DNA from: Geofilum rhodophaeum
GTDB lineage: Bacteria; Bacteroidota; Bacteroidia; Bacteroidales; Marinilabiliaceae
Direction of reading: 5' to 3'
Assembly (NCBI RefSeq): GCF_002210225.1
Contig: NZ_MWUJ01000007.1
Span: 1-64,000 of the forward strand
Length of the DNA: 64,000 nucleotides
Shown: positions 17,466 through 26,560 of the stretch, piece by piece
Layout of the letters: every line of letters begins with the position of its first letter
Numbering within the stretch: position 1 is the stretch's first letter
Position numbers and translations under genes: made by a program
The notes under the pieces: model-generated
Databases searched by the model: none
The model's input: the letters and a program-made list of their open reading frames with translations, nothing else
What the model was told of the DNA's origin: nothing

Positions 17466-18023
17466 ATTATAAGACCAAGAAGAAATCAGGGACAAGCCCC
17501 CAAAGATGAATTCAATTACAGAATCAACAATCAGATTCGTATTCCCCAGGTACGCCTGGTAGGTGACAACATTGAAAATCCAGGGGTGTTCGCTACAAGC
17601 GAGGCACTTAAAATGGCCGATGCGCTTGAGCTAGACCTGGTGGAAATTTCCCCCAAGGCCGACCCGCCCGTCTGCAGAATCATCGATTATCAAAAGTTCC
17701 TGTACCAACAGCGAAAGAAGCAGAAAGAACTCAAGCAGAAAACCGTTCAGGTTTCTGTAAAGGAAATTCGCTTCGGACCCAATACCGATGAACACGATTA
17801 CAACTTTAAGCTGAAACATGCCGAAAAGTTTTTGAAAGACGGGGACAAGGTAAAAGCCTTCGTGTTTTTCAAAGGACGAAGTATCCTTTTTAAAGACAAA
17901 GGAGAAATTTTGTTGTTACGTTTTGCCCAGGAACTCGAGGAATTGGGAAAAGTAGAACAGCTGCCCAAATTGGAAGGAAAGCGTATGACCATGTTCATTG
18001 CGCCCAAAACCAAAAAGAAGTAA
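17466..18023 (+). CDS. infC: Translation initiation factor IF-3 (AUU start)
   Basis: A 185-aa factor that binds the 30S subunit, keeps the subunits apart and proofreads the start codon. The reading frame begins at ATT 17466 (then [20 protein letters not shown]), 5 nt after AGGAGG. No ATG precedes the conserved N-terminal domain; a GTG at 17586 would remove the first 40 residues, including [14 protein letters not shown]. The C-terminal domain has [20 protein letters not shown] and [14 protein letters not shown] initiation is the classic IF-3 feedback mechanism in E. coli, where IF-3 rejects its own start codon. It is followed by rpmI and rplT. Confidence 0.95.
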   Translation: MIRPRRNQGQAPKDEFNYRINNQIRIPQVRLVGDNIENPGVFATSEALKMADALELDLVEISPKADPPVCRIIDYQKFLYQQRKKQKELKQKTVQVSVKEIRFGPNTDEHDYNFKLKHAEKFLKDGDKVKAFVFFKGRSILFKDKGEILLLRFAQELEELGKVEQLPKLEGKRMTMFIAPKTKKK

Positions 18024-18054
18024 GGCACTTTTAATCAACTAAATATATACAACA

Positions 18055-18252
18055 ATGCCAAAGATGAAAACGAATTCCGGTGCAAAGAAGCGTTTCACCA
18101 TCACCGGAAGCGGAAAAATTAAGCGTAAACACGCTTTCAAAAGCCACATTTTGACCAAGAAGTCGACCAAGCGTAAGAGAAATCTGACCTATGCGACCCT
18201 GGTTAACAAGGCCGACGAAAGCAATGTGAAGCTGTTGCTGGCTATGAAATAG
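18055..18252 (+). CDS. rpmI: Ribosomal protein bL35
   Basis: A 65-aa, very basic 50S protein with the family pattern [20 protein letters not shown], then [20 protein letters not shown]. It has the normal family length, sits 31 nt after infC and 96 nt before rplT. Confidence 0.97.
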   Translation: MPKMKTNSGAKKRFTITGSGKIKRKHAFKSHILTKKSTKRKRNLTYATLVNKADESNVKLLLAMK

Positions 18253-18305
18253 TCGTAAACACAAGCTTCAACAACAAATTATTAATCTGAATGACTTAGC
18301 CGAAA

Positions 18306-18325
18306 AGCTTCCGAAAGGGAACGCT
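18306..18325 (+). promoter_or_regulatory. Small GAAA-loop hairpin in the rpmI-rplT spacer
   Basis: AGC-TTCC-GAAA-GGGA-(AC)-GCT can fold into a short hairpin with a GAAA tetraloop and a 2-nt bulge, 23 nt before the rplT start. It could be an L20-binding mimic for feedback; this is a guess from shape only. Confidence 0.25.
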
Positions 18326-18348
18326 AACCATTCGAAAAACAGTAGAAA

Positions 18349-18699
18349 ATGCCAAGATCAGTAAATGCTGTTGCTTCAAGAGCACGTAGAAAAAAGATTT
18401 TAAAACTTACCAAAGGCTACTTTGGAAGAAGGAAAAACGTATGGACCGTTGCCAAGAACACCTGGGAAAAAGGTCAACAGTTTGCTTACCGCGACCGTAA
18501 GCGCAAAAAAGGCCACTTCAGAGCATTGTGGATTCAGCGTATCAACGCTGCTGCCCGTCTCGAAGGCATCTCTTACAGCAAGTTAATGGGCCTGTTGGCG
18601 AAAGAAGACATTCGCATCAACCGCAAAGTATTGGCCGACCTTGCCATGAATCATCCCGATGCATTTAAGGCCGTAGTAAAAAAAGCCACCAAAGCATAA
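18349..18699 (+). CDS. rplT: Ribosomal protein bL20
   Basis: A 116-aa 50S assembly protein. It begins [20 protein letters not shown], continues with [18 protein letters not shown] and has a globular C-terminus ([20 protein letters not shown]). L20 binds 23S rRNA early in assembly and represses its own operon in several bacteria. It is the last gene of infC-rpmI-rplT, with a strong terminator 24 nt after the stop. Confidence 0.97.
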   Translation: MPRSVNAVASRARRKKILKLTKGYFGRRKNVWTVAKNTWEKGQQFAYRDRKRKKGHFRALWIQRINAAARLEGISYSKLMGLLAKEDIRINRKVLADLAMNHPDAFKAVVKKATKA

Positions 18700-18723
18700 C
18701 CGCACGTCGGTTTACTACATAGT

Positions 18724-18754
18724 AAAAGCGCTTCCTAAAAGAAGCGCTTTTTTT
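18724..18754 (+). terminator. Terminator of infC-rpmI-rplT
   Basis: AAAAGCGCTTC-ctaaaa-GAAGCGCTTTT followed by a T run. A perfect 11-bp stem. Confidence 0.92.
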
Positions 18755-18755
18755 G

Positions 18756-18763
18756 TATCTTTG
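18756..18763 (+). promoter_or_regulatory. -7 box of dapB-lepB
   Basis: TATCTTTG starts 2 nt after the terminator T run and lies 71 nt before dapB. No -33 TTTG is visible; the upstream position is occupied by the terminator stem. Confidence 0.4.
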
Positions 18764-18834
18764 TGTGTCGCACCTCAAAACCCTACAAGCGCGGCACAGT
18801 AATTGCAAAATCAGAAACAAAAAAATAAGACTTT

Positions 18835-19548
18835 ATGAAAATTGCACTGATCGGATACGGCAAAATGGGAAAAACCATTGAGAAAATAGCGCAGGACCGC
18901 GGCCACGAAGTAGTGGCACGCATCGACCCCTTCAACGGCGAAGACTTCAGCTCAGCAGGCTTTCCCACCGCCGACGTAGTCATCGAGTTTACCCGTCCCG
19001 AAGCCGCCTACGACAACTACATGGCCTGTTTCAAACACAATTTGCCCGTTGTATCCGGCACCACCGGCTGGCTCGACAAACTGCCCGAAATCAAAAAAAT
19101 GTGCGAAAACGGACAAACCTTCTTCTACGCCTCCAACTTCAGCATCGGCGTCAATCTTTTTTTCCAGCTCAACAAGCAACTGGCCAGACTCATGAACGCC
19201 CACAACGATTACGAAGTGAGCATGGTTGAAGTGCACCACACCCAAAAGCTTGATGCCCCCAGTGGTACCGCCATTACCCTGGCCGAAGGCCTCATCGAAA
19301 ACCTCGACCGCAAAAGCAAATGGGAGCTCGACAAGCAATCAACCCCCGACGCCATAGCCATAGAAGCACAACGCGAAGGCGAAGTCCCCGGCATCCACAC
19401 CATTAAATACGAATCCGAAGTGGACGAAATCACCATTCACCACAGTGCCAAATCGCGCCAGGGTTTTGCCTTAGGTGCCGTAATTGCAGCAGAATTTGCC
19501 GCCAAAAACAAAGGTTTCCTCACCATGTCGGATCTCCTTAAACTCTAA
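18835..19548 (+). CDS. dapB: 4-hydroxy-tetrahydrodipicolinate reductase
   Basis: A 237-aa cytosolic enzyme of the lysine and meso-diaminopimelate pathway, using NAD(P)H. The nucleotide-binding loop is GYGKMGKTIEKIAQDRGHEV (residues ~7-26) and the catalytic and substrate region is VEVHHTQKLDAPSGTAITLA (~136-155). It is slightly short relative to the E. coli enzyme, as is common in Bacteroidota. Only 11 nt separate it from the following signal peptidase gene, so they are probably co-transcribed. Confidence 0.96.
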   Translation: MKIALIGYGKMGKTIEKIAQDRGHEVVARIDPFNGEDFSSAGFPTADVVIEFTRPEAAYDNYMACFKHNLPVVSGTTGWLDKLPEIKKMCENGQTFFYASNFSIGVNLFFQLNKQLARLMNAHNDYEVSMVEVHHTQKLDAPSGTAITLAEGLIENLDRKSKWELDKQSTPDAIAIEAQREGEVPGIHTIKYESEVDEITIHHSAKSRQGFALGAVIAAEFAAKNKGFLTMSDLLKL

Positions 19549-19559
19549 CACAAGCATCC

Positions 19560-20999
19560 ATGAACTTTAAAGACATCTCCCTGGCCAGAAAAATAAAATT
19601 TGCCCTGGCCGCCCTCCTTTACCTCCTTGTAGTAATATGGATCGGCAACTACTGGCTGCTGGCGGGACTCGCCATCGTCTTCGACATCTACATCAGTCGC
19701 TTCATCCCCTGGGGCAGTTGGAAAAAAGGCAAAGACGGCAAAAAGCCCTCCGCCCTGGTCGAGTGGATCGACGCCCTGGTCTTTGCCCTCGTGGCCGTAT
19801 ACATGATCAACCTCTTTCTGTTTCAGAACTACAAAATCCCCACCTCCTCCCTCGAAAAGACCATGTTGGTGGGCGATCATCTCTTTGTAAGTAAAGTAAG
19901 CTACGGTCCCCGTATGCCCAACACCCCCATCGCCTTTCCCCTGGTGCAAAACACCTTTCCCCTACTCAACACCAAGTCGTACACCGAATGGCCCAAGTGG
20001 GATTATAAGCGCCTGAAAGGTTTTGGTAAAGTAGAACGCGACGACATCGTCGTTTTCAACTTCCCCACCGGCGACACCGTAGCCTTTAATCGAACCAACC
20101 CCGATTATTACGTGAGCATACGCGAACTCGGCTACAATCAGGTAGCCCAGAATCCCCAACTGCTTCGTGACAAAACATTCAACAGCGAATACCAACAGCG
20201 CATGTTCATCAACGAACTGGGTCGCACCATCATCGCCAACAACAAAGCCAGCTTTGGTGAAGTACTGTACCGCCCCGTTGACCGGCGCGACAATTACGTA
20301 AAACGCTGCGTAGCACTGCCCGGCGACCTCTTCGAGATTCGCGACAACCAGATTTACATCAACGGAGAAGCCGTGGACAATCCCGAAAACCTGCAGCACA
20401 ACTACCATCTGATTACCGACGGCACCCGTCTGAACCAGCGCTTCTTTGAGCGCCTCGGCATCTCCGAAGACGACCGCCTAGAAGGCGGCAACGGTCCCCA
20501 CTACCTCCTGCCCATGACCGAAAGCATGGCCGAAGAAGTGCGCCAGTACCCCTTCGTACAAAGCCTCGAGAAAGACCTAGTCCGTCCCAACAACAGCGGC
20601 CTGCAAGTCTTCCCCTACAGCAGAAACTTCAACTGGAGTCGCGACAACTACGGCCCCCTTAAAATGCCCGCACGCGGCGAAACCGTGGCCCTCAATATCG
20701 ACAACATCTTGCTGTACGAGCGCATCATCACCGCCTACGAAGGGCACACCCTCGAAGTAAAAGACAATCAAATTTACATCGACGGACAAGTCGCCGACAG
20801 CTACACCTTCGAAATGGACTACTACTTTATGCTTGGCGACAACCGCCATAAGTCCGCCGACAGTCGCTACTGGGGCTTTGTACCCGAAGACCACATCGTA
20901 GGCCGTCCCCTGCTGGTATGGCTCTCCCTCAACAAAGACAAGAGCTTCCCCGGCAACATCCGGTGGAACCGCTTCTTTAAATGGGTTAAAAACGATTAA
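19560..20999 (+). CDS. lepB: Signal peptidase I, long form
   Basis: A 479-aa inner-membrane serine protease that cleaves Sec and Tat signal peptides. Three N-terminal membrane helices (~10-55 and ~78-97) precede the catalytic part. The nucleophile Ser is in IPTSSLEKTMLVGD, where the usual following Met is Leu. The general-base Lys is in DNYVKRCVALPGD. The late box GDNRHKSADSRYWG is present. It is much longer than E. coli LepB because of an insertion of roughly 150 residues between the Lys box and the final beta structure, and a longer Ser-to-Lys spacing. It ends 81 nt before a second lepB. Confidence 0.95.
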   Translation: MNFKDISLARKIKFALAALLYLLVVIWIGNYWLLAGLAIVFDIYISRFIPWGSWKKGKDGKKPSALVEWIDALVFALVAVYMINLFLFQNYKIPTSSLEKTMLVGDHLFVSKVSYGPRMPNTPIAFPLVQNTFPLLNTKSYTEWPKWDYKRLKGFGKVERDDIVVFNFPTGDTVAFNRTNPDYYVSIRELGYNQVAQNPQLLRDKTFNSEYQQRMFINELGRTIIANNKASFGEVLYRPVDRRDNYVKRCVALPGDLFEIRDNQIYINGEAVDNPENLQHNYHLITDGTRLNQRFFERLGISEDDRLEGGNGPHYLLPMTESMAEEVRQYPFVQSLEKDLVRPNNSGLQVFPYSRNFNWSRDNYGPLKMPARGETVALNIDNILLYERIITAYEGHTLEVKDNQIYIDGQVADSYTFEMDYYFMLGDNRHKSADSRYWGFVPEDHIVGRPLLVWLSLNKDKSFPGNIRWNRFFKWVKND

Positions 21000-21015
21000 C
21001 AACAGCAACAAACAG

Positions 21016-21056
21016 GCAGCGTGCATCACCCCAAACAAGGACGCACGCTGCTTTTT
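21016..21056 (+). terminator. Terminator after the long lepB
   Basis: GCAGCGTGC and GCACGCTGC form a 9-bp stem with an 18-nt loop, followed by TTTTT. The next gene starts 25 nt later, so read-through is possible. Confidence 0.75.
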
Positions 21057-21080
21057 CATTTCACCACCAAAGCGCCAGCC

Positions 21081-21938
21081 ATGAAAAAGCGCCACATCGG
21101 CCACATCCTACTGTGGGTCGGACTCGGCCTCCTCCTCTCCGACCTCATATACCGCCACGGCATTGAACTGCTGAAGGTGCCCACCTCCTCCATGGAACCC
21201 ACCATACACACCGGAGAATTCGTCCTCGTCAACAAATTCATTCCCGGCCCGCGCTACCTCGTCAACGACCCCGACCGCTACAACCGCCTCTTTCAGACCC
21301 ACCCCTTACAATACAACGACATCATCGTCTTCAACTTTCCCGAAGCCGACACCATAGTACCCCACAAACCCGGCGAAAGCTACTACCTCCTCCGCCGCCA
21401 GCACCCCGGTCTCGACACCCTCCTCACCAGCGAACACTGGGGCGAACTCCAAGCCCTCGAAGTGAACCAACGCCCCCGCATGATCAAACGCATTGCCGCA
21501 CTCCCCGGCGACACCCTCCAAATCATCCGCGGTCAACTCCACCTCAACGGACACCTCCAAATAAGCCCCAAACAAGCCAACGACACCCTCCAACCCCTCG
21601 CCCCCGGCATCCCCGACCCCTACGTATTTCCCTCCAGCAACAACCACCGCTGGAATGCCGACAACCTCGGCCCCTTTTACCTGCCCCGAAAAGGCGACGC
21701 CATTGCCCTCACAACCGACACCTACCCCCTCTACAGCCGCATCATCCGCGTTTTTGAAGGCGTAAACCTCGAACAACGCAGCAGCTTCTTCTACCTCAAC
21801 AACCGCCCCATTAAACGCTACACCTTTAAAATGAACTACTACTGGGTACACGGCGACAACCGCCCACGCTCCTTCGACTCCCGCTACTGGGGCCCCGTAC
21901 CCGAAAACCACATCGTAGGCGTCGTCAAACACCGCTAA
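21081..21938 (+). CDS. lepB: Signal peptidase I, short form
   Basis: A 285-aa second signal peptidase I. One membrane helix (HILLWVGLGLLLSDLIYRHG) precedes the Ser box KVPTSSMEPTIHTGEFVLVN, the Lys box RMIKRIAALPGDTLQI and the final GDNRPRSFDSRYWGPVPENH. Both catalytic residues are present, so it should be active. The start at 21081 avoids an upstream extension that overlaps the terminator. It probably arose by duplication of the neighbouring gene with loss of two helices and most of the insertion. The division of labour between the two is unknown. Confidence 0.93.
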   Translation: MKKRHIGHILLWVGLGLLLSDLIYRHGIELLKVPTSSMEPTIHTGEFVLVNKFIPGPRYLVNDPDRYNRLFQTHPLQYNDIIVFNFPEADTIVPHKPGESYYLLRRQHPGLDTLLTSEHWGELQALEVNQRPRMIKRIAALPGDTLQIIRGQLHLNGHLQISPKQANDTLQPLAPGIPDPYVFPSSNNHRWNADNLGPFYLPRKGDAIALTTDTYPLYSRIIRVFEGVNLEQRSSFFYLNNRPIKRYTFKMNYYWVHGDNRPRSFDSRYWGPVPENHIVGVVKHR

Positions 21939-21963
21939 AGCAAATAAAAGTCCTATAAAACAA

Positions 21964-21996
21964 CACGCCCTCCCTGCATTATGCAGAGAGGGCGTG
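21964..21996 (+). terminator. Stem-loop after the short lepB
   Basis: CACGCCCTC plus CTGCA pairs with TGCAG plus GAGGGCGTG around a 3-nt loop. The stem is very stable with one internal C-A mismatch. The following bases are only moderately T-rich. Confidence 0.7.
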
Positions 21997-22033
21997 CTTG
22001 TATTTGTGTTGTGTTTTGTGCTGTTTTCCTAAT

Positions 22034-22222
22034 TTACCTGAAAGGATTCTCCTTAATGCCGGAATCGTCTTCCTGAGTAGATTCGAAGGAAGAAGCGCCT
22101 TGGGTACCAGGTTTATCTCCAACATCAGGAGGAGTATCTTCAGTCGCCATACAAACAGAAATATCTACATCAAGTAAAATTTCATTCAGTTGCGGCCTAT
22201 TATAAAATCTCTTTCTGTTCAT
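22034..22222 (-). CDS. Small unrecognised protein downstream of a T9SS cargo gene
   Basis: A 62-aa protein starting MNRKRFYNRPQLNEILLDVD, then ISVCMATEDTPPDVGD, a low-complexity polar middle and the ending KENPFR. It has no signal peptide or membrane segment. Short Bacteroidales proteins with a basic aromatic N-terminus, a Pro, an acidic LD segment, a PP turn and an NPF/NPY end occur near exported proteins in my recollection, but I know of no function. It starts 39 nt after the stop of the large Ig-repeat gene and is probably co-transcribed. I chose the ATG at 22222; one five codons upstream is also in frame. Confidence 0.6.
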   Translation of the reverse strand: MNRKRFYNRPQLNEILLDVDISVCMATEDTPPDVGDKPGTQGASSFESTQEDDSGIKENPFR

Positions 22223-22261
22223 AGTTAGTAAAATCAAGGCAGCTCAAAAGTAATCATTAAT

Positions 22262-25200
22262 TTAATAAACAACAACCTTGACGTTCTCAACAGAACCTAT
22301 TTCAGAATTGAATAACTGTATTAGATATACCCCATCAGAAAAAGAACCTAAGGATTCAAATTGTGCACCGGAAAGAGCGCCACTTCGAATTACCCTTCCT
22401 TGAACATCACAAATCATAAAGCCCTCGTAAGAACCTGGTTCAGATAAAAAAAGATGAATATTTCTATCTTTAACGACAACACGAATGCGGCTATTTTGCT
22501 CTTCGGTAACAACTATTGATACATCAGATGTAACAACTCTGGAAACACGAAGTTTAAACCTATCATTAACCATACCTTTTTGGGAAATGAAAACATCAAC
22601 CCTACCCCCCTCTTCTAACACCGTTTCTTCATCAGTAAGCTCATCGACAAGAATGACAACTGCATCCTCTAAATTACTATTAACCAGCTCAACACCGACC
22701 GTCCCAGTTTGAAGGGCATTATATCCTAAGGGAATTTCAATGAAACCAACATTTGGAACAGAATTAATAACAGATTTTAGTGATCCCGATAGAGAAAAAA
22801 GTTCAAACAAGTGCCGTTGATTTGCAAAGCGCTTTTCCATATCATATCTATCCACTCCTTCAACAGCTCCATCAACAAAAGCAACAGCAAACTCGTCACG
22901 AAAACCCTCAGCAGAAATACCCGCAAGTTTAAAATGAGAAGTAAGGGGCTTGGAAGAAGCAGACTTCAGATACATGGCATCATTAGCAACCTGAGCGGAA
23001 GGTAAAAATTCTAAACTTCCAGAAGTTAACCCCTGTTTTACCTTTACAAGAAAACCATGATTAGACGGAATCTTAGAAGATTCAATATTAACTGCAATAT
23101 CAGTTGAGGCACTGTACGAACCATAAGACTTTTGGGTAGGCATCCACATCCAAAAATTATCCTCTACTGTGGACTCCCCTGTAACATTCAACAGATTCCA
23201 ATCAATTGCGGCAGGGTAGGGATTACCAACAAAATTCCATCCATATCCTTGACCATCGGTTCTACTTAAAGAAACCAAAACCGAACCAATGTTAAAGTCT
23301 CCTGAAAAATTCACCATGGTATCATCCGTCCACATCCTATATCCAACTCCAGAGGTCATTGCTGATGAAAAAGAGATAGACTGCCAGGAATCGGAAGAAT
23401 TTTCATAATAGTAGAGTGGATAATAACCACCAAAATTGTCCGCTGTAGAGCCATCCGTTGGAGAGGAAATAACATAGGACAAGTCAATATTATTAATCAC
23501 CTGTTCTACATTAACATTGCCACCCTCCACATTTAAAACTGCACCAACAGCACCACTATTAATATATGATCCATTAACATCTACAGAAGACTCTAATGTG
23601 AACAAACCAGTAATATTAAGCGTCCCCCCGGTATGTGTTAAAACAGCACCAGGTTCAATGGTTAAATTGTGAACATCAATGATACCTGTAGTGATTTCCG
23701 GAAAAGTGGAGGATCCACTCTGAATTACCACACTCTTGTATTGAACAAAATCAACTCCTCCCCAGTTTAGTGGATCTGACCAATCTGAACTATTACCACC
23801 ACCAGTCCAAGTAGAAACGCCATCGGTTTCAAAAGTTATACTAACAGGATCAGAAGGATTACCGCTTAAATCATAGACCTCAGAAATAGTTATAGTGTAG
23901 GTTGTGTCTTCAATTAGAGCGGTTGTCGGTGTGAGAACGACCTTTGTCATTTCACTCTCTGTAACAACAGAAATTGAGAAATCAACTGGGATGGTTTCAT
24001 CTTTTAGTTCAAAAGAAAAATGACTTGCATCTAAAGGATTCCCATCAGCCCCGACTACAGCCTCTGTGAAGCTGATCTCCAAGGCTTCTTCAACAGGAAA
24101 AACAAGCTCACCAGCTGCAGGATAGGAACTTAGAATTTCAGGAACAACTCTGTCAATGGTAATAGTAATTACATCGCTGTACTTTGAATTACTTTCATAT
24201 ACGGCGTGGAGAAAATACGTATTACCCAATTCCGTATTTGAATTAAAAGAAACCGTTGTAAACGAAGGATTGGTATTGTCATTAACCACTTCATTAAAAG
24301 CAATGCGAGCTGCAGTCCCTCCATGATTTAAACCTTGCTCAATTTGCTCAACGGAAGGAGCCGTGCTGCTCATGGTAACCACTCCATAATAAACGCCAGA
24401 ATTATCTGCCCAAGCATTAAAATCAAAATCAGTTAAAGTTTGATTCGATATATTTGGATACCCTTCTTCCCAGAAAGGGGGTGCTGATTCGGTGGTGAAA
24501 GACCAAACGTTTGCATCAGAAAGACCAGCATAAACAGCAGAGCTATTCAAGGCCTTAACAAAACCCTCATCAATGATCACATAATATTCGGTGCCATATT
24601 CGAGACTTTCTGAAGAAAAAACAATGGACAACTGATCTTGAGAAATCGATGCTCCTGTTTGCTCTCTGGAAATTGTTGCAGCCGTAGCATCATTATCAGA
24701 ACGATGAATTGTTAGAACCCCAGAAGGGCCCCAGGTGATCTCCTGATCAAAACCAACTTGGAGCGTTGGAGCTCTGGAGACCTCAACAGCACCATCTGCT
24801 GGAGAGAGAGAAGAAGTAGTCATGAGCACTGGATCCGGCTGAACCTCTGTAGTAAAGGACCATTCACCAGCATCAAAACCAACAAAATAGACATCACTAC
24901 CAACACGCTTAATGAGGGTTGAAGCAATCCGAACATCGTAAACAGTTTCATACTCTGGCAAAGGATTGTTGGACAAGTCTATTTGAAGCGTGTTGTTATT
25001 GACGATGCTGACAGCTGCAGAAGATGCATCAAACAACTTCTCCTGAGTAGAACCGTTATATATACCAATCGTTCCCGAACCCAATTCAATTTCCTTATCA
25101 AATTGCAAAGACAGAACTGCATCTTTCAATACGCCAACCGCATTATGGGTTGGAGAAAGAACTGGATTCTCTAAAGGAAGATAAACGGTGGTAAAGTCCC

Positions 25201-26293
25201 AGGCATCTTTATCTGAAAGACCAGCAAATGGCGCTCCAGAAGTAGTTTCAACTGCACCATTAGGAATTACCACATAGTAATGGGTCCCTTCTGCCAAATC
25301 GGTTGTGGGATTAATAATTAAATCACTACCACTAACCGAAAGTCCAGTGGTTATTGTCTCCACTAACGATTCAGATAGATAGTCATAAATATGAACCGCG
25401 GCACTAGTCCCTAGTTGAATGTTCTGATTAAAGGTTGCGACAAGACTGGCATTAAGAGCAACATCAATTGCTCCATCCTCAGGCACCTGAAGGTCGATGG
25501 TGAAAGGGGCTGCCTCCGTGGTAAAGGACCATTCGCCAGCCGAAAGGCCTGGAAACAAAGCCCCGGTTGCTACCGATTTAATGGCGTTTGCTGGAAAGAC
25601 GATCTCGTATTCTTTCCCATATAGAAATTGAAAGTCAAAATCAATTGAAACGATAGTACCACTAATTAGACCAGAATATAATTCCACGTTTCTTTTCGAA
25701 GGGGTAACACCTTTTTCAAATAGACTCACAAAGAATACACCATCTGCCATCTCAACATCCTCACTAAACGTAATCTCAAAGGTCGCAGTAGAAACGGGTA
25801 CATTTGGAGTATCATCAACAGGAGACAAAGTCGCGGTTAACGGAGTTGGGGCGGCTGTTGTGGTAAAAGACCATTCCCCCGGAATAGCCAATAATTGATT
25901 CCATGCAATTCCATCAACCTCAAGAGCACTCTCTGAAATATAAACCCAATATTCGGTTTCAAAATCCAAAGAAGACGTTGACAAATCAATTGTCAAAACA
26001 TTTGTGTTTATGATTAATCTGGTGTCCGGGCCAATTGGGGGAGAAAATGGAGGTGAACCAGCACTTCCTGTAGACAAACTCACCATTGAGGAATAATCAC
26101 TATTGTATACTATTATTGATCCATCTGGATTCAGGGTTACCTCCCCATCAAATTCAATCGATAGTACAGGACTCACACTTACATCAGTTGCTCCAATTGA
26201 AGGACTGTATGTCACCGTCTGTCCCCACACGCCACCAAGTGCCAGAAGGCTGAGGGCGGCTGTCATCCACACTTTGAGTAAATATTGTTTCAT
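22262..26293 (-). CDS. Large T9SS-secreted protein with Ig-like (Big_5) repeats
   Basis: A 1343-aa exported protein with a signal peptide (MKQYLLKVWMTAALSLLALG, cleavage near VWGQ). Five Big_5-like repeats of about 110 residues fill ~25-600, each with a start like LSPADGAVEVSRAPTLQVGF and an end like GLSDANVWSFTTE. A Fn3-like segment and a sixth Big_5 unit follow (to ~835), then a segment starting GGGNSSDWSDPLNWGG with Gly/Asn-rich beta structure. The last ~80 residues are a T9SS type A tail (SYEGFMICDVQGRVIRSG, then GVYLIQLF). Cell-surface adhesion or matrix function is inferred. The gene is visibly AT-richer than its neighbours. Confidence 0.9.
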   Translation of the reverse strand: MKQYLLKVWMTAALSLLALGGVWGQTVTYSPSIGATDVSVSPVLSIEFDGEVTLNPDGSIIVYNSDYSSMVSLSTGSAGSPPFSPPIGPDTRLIINTNVLTIDLSTSSLDFETEYWVYISESALEVDGIAWNQLLAIPGEWSFTTTAAPTPLTATLSPVDDTPNVPVSTATFEITFSEDVEMADGVFFVSLFEKGVTPSKRNVELYSGLISGTIVSIDFDFQFLYGKEYEIVFPANAIKSVATGALFPGLSAGEWSFTTEAAPFTIDLQVPEDGAIDVALNASLVATFNQNIQLGTSAAVHIYDYLSESLVETITTGLSVSGSDLIINPTTDLAEGTHYYVVIPNGAVETTSGAPFAGLSDKDAWDFTTVYLPLENPVLSPTHNAVGVLKDAVLSLQFDKEIELGSGTIGIYNGSTQEKLFDASSAAVSIVNNNTLQIDLSNNPLPEYETVYDVRIASTLIKRVGSDVYFVGFDAGEWSFTTEVQPDPVLMTTSSLSPADGAVEVSRAPTLQVGFDQEITWGPSGVLTIHRSDNDATAATISREQTGASISQDQLSIVFSSESLEYGTEYYVIIDEGFVKALNSSAVYAGLSDANVWSFTTESAPPFWEEGYPNISNQTLTDFDFNAWADNSGVYYGVVTMSSTAPSVEQIEQGLNHGGTAARIAFNEVVNDNTNPSFTTVSFNSNTELGNTYFLHAVYESNSKYSDVITITIDRVVPEILSSYPAAGELVFPVEEALEISFTEAVVGADGNPLDASHFSFELKDETIPVDFSISVVTESEMTKVVLTPTTALIEDTTYTITISEVYDLSGNPSDPVSITFETDGVSTWTGGGNSSDWSDPLNWGGVDFVQYKSVVIQSGSSTFPEITTGIIDVHNLTIEPGAVLTHTGGTLNITGLFTLESSVDVNGSYINSGAVGAVLNVEGGNVNVEQVINNIDLSYVISSPTDGSTADNFGGYYPLYYYENSSDSWQSISFSSAMTSGVGYRMWTDDTMVNFSGDFNIGSVLVSLSRTDGQGYGWNFVGNPYPAAIDWNLLNVTGESTVEDNFWMWMPTQKSYGSYSASTDIAVNIESSKIPSNHGFLVKVKQGLTSGSLEFLPSAQVANDAMYLKSASSKPLTSHFKLAGISAEGFRDEFAVAFVDGAVEGVDRYDMEKRFANQRHLFELFSLSGSLKSVINSVPNVGFIEIPLGYNALQTGTVGVELVNSNLEDAVVILVDELTDEETVLEEGGRVDVFISQKGMVNDRFKLRVSRVVTSDVSIVVTEEQNSRIRVVVKDRNIHLFLSEPGSYEGFMICDVQGRVIRSGALSGAQFESLGSFSDGVYLIQLFNSEIGSVENVKVVVY

Positions 26294-26560
26294 ACTTTTG
26301 GATTTATGATTTTAAGACTTTTAATTAACAAAGAAATTTTACTGCTCAGCACCCGTTTAAATGTAAAGGGGTTTCCCGGTTTCTCCACTTGGCCTGACTG
26401 TTTGTAAGGGCTTGTTGCGCAAGCAAATCAGCAGGTATTGATGTAAATACTACAAATCAGGTGTAATATTAGCAATTTGTACGCAAAACAGGGTCAAATA
26501 GTTGCCGTAAGTGGTCGAATTATTGATTAAAGGAAACAAACAGGGTGCGCAATGGTTCAA

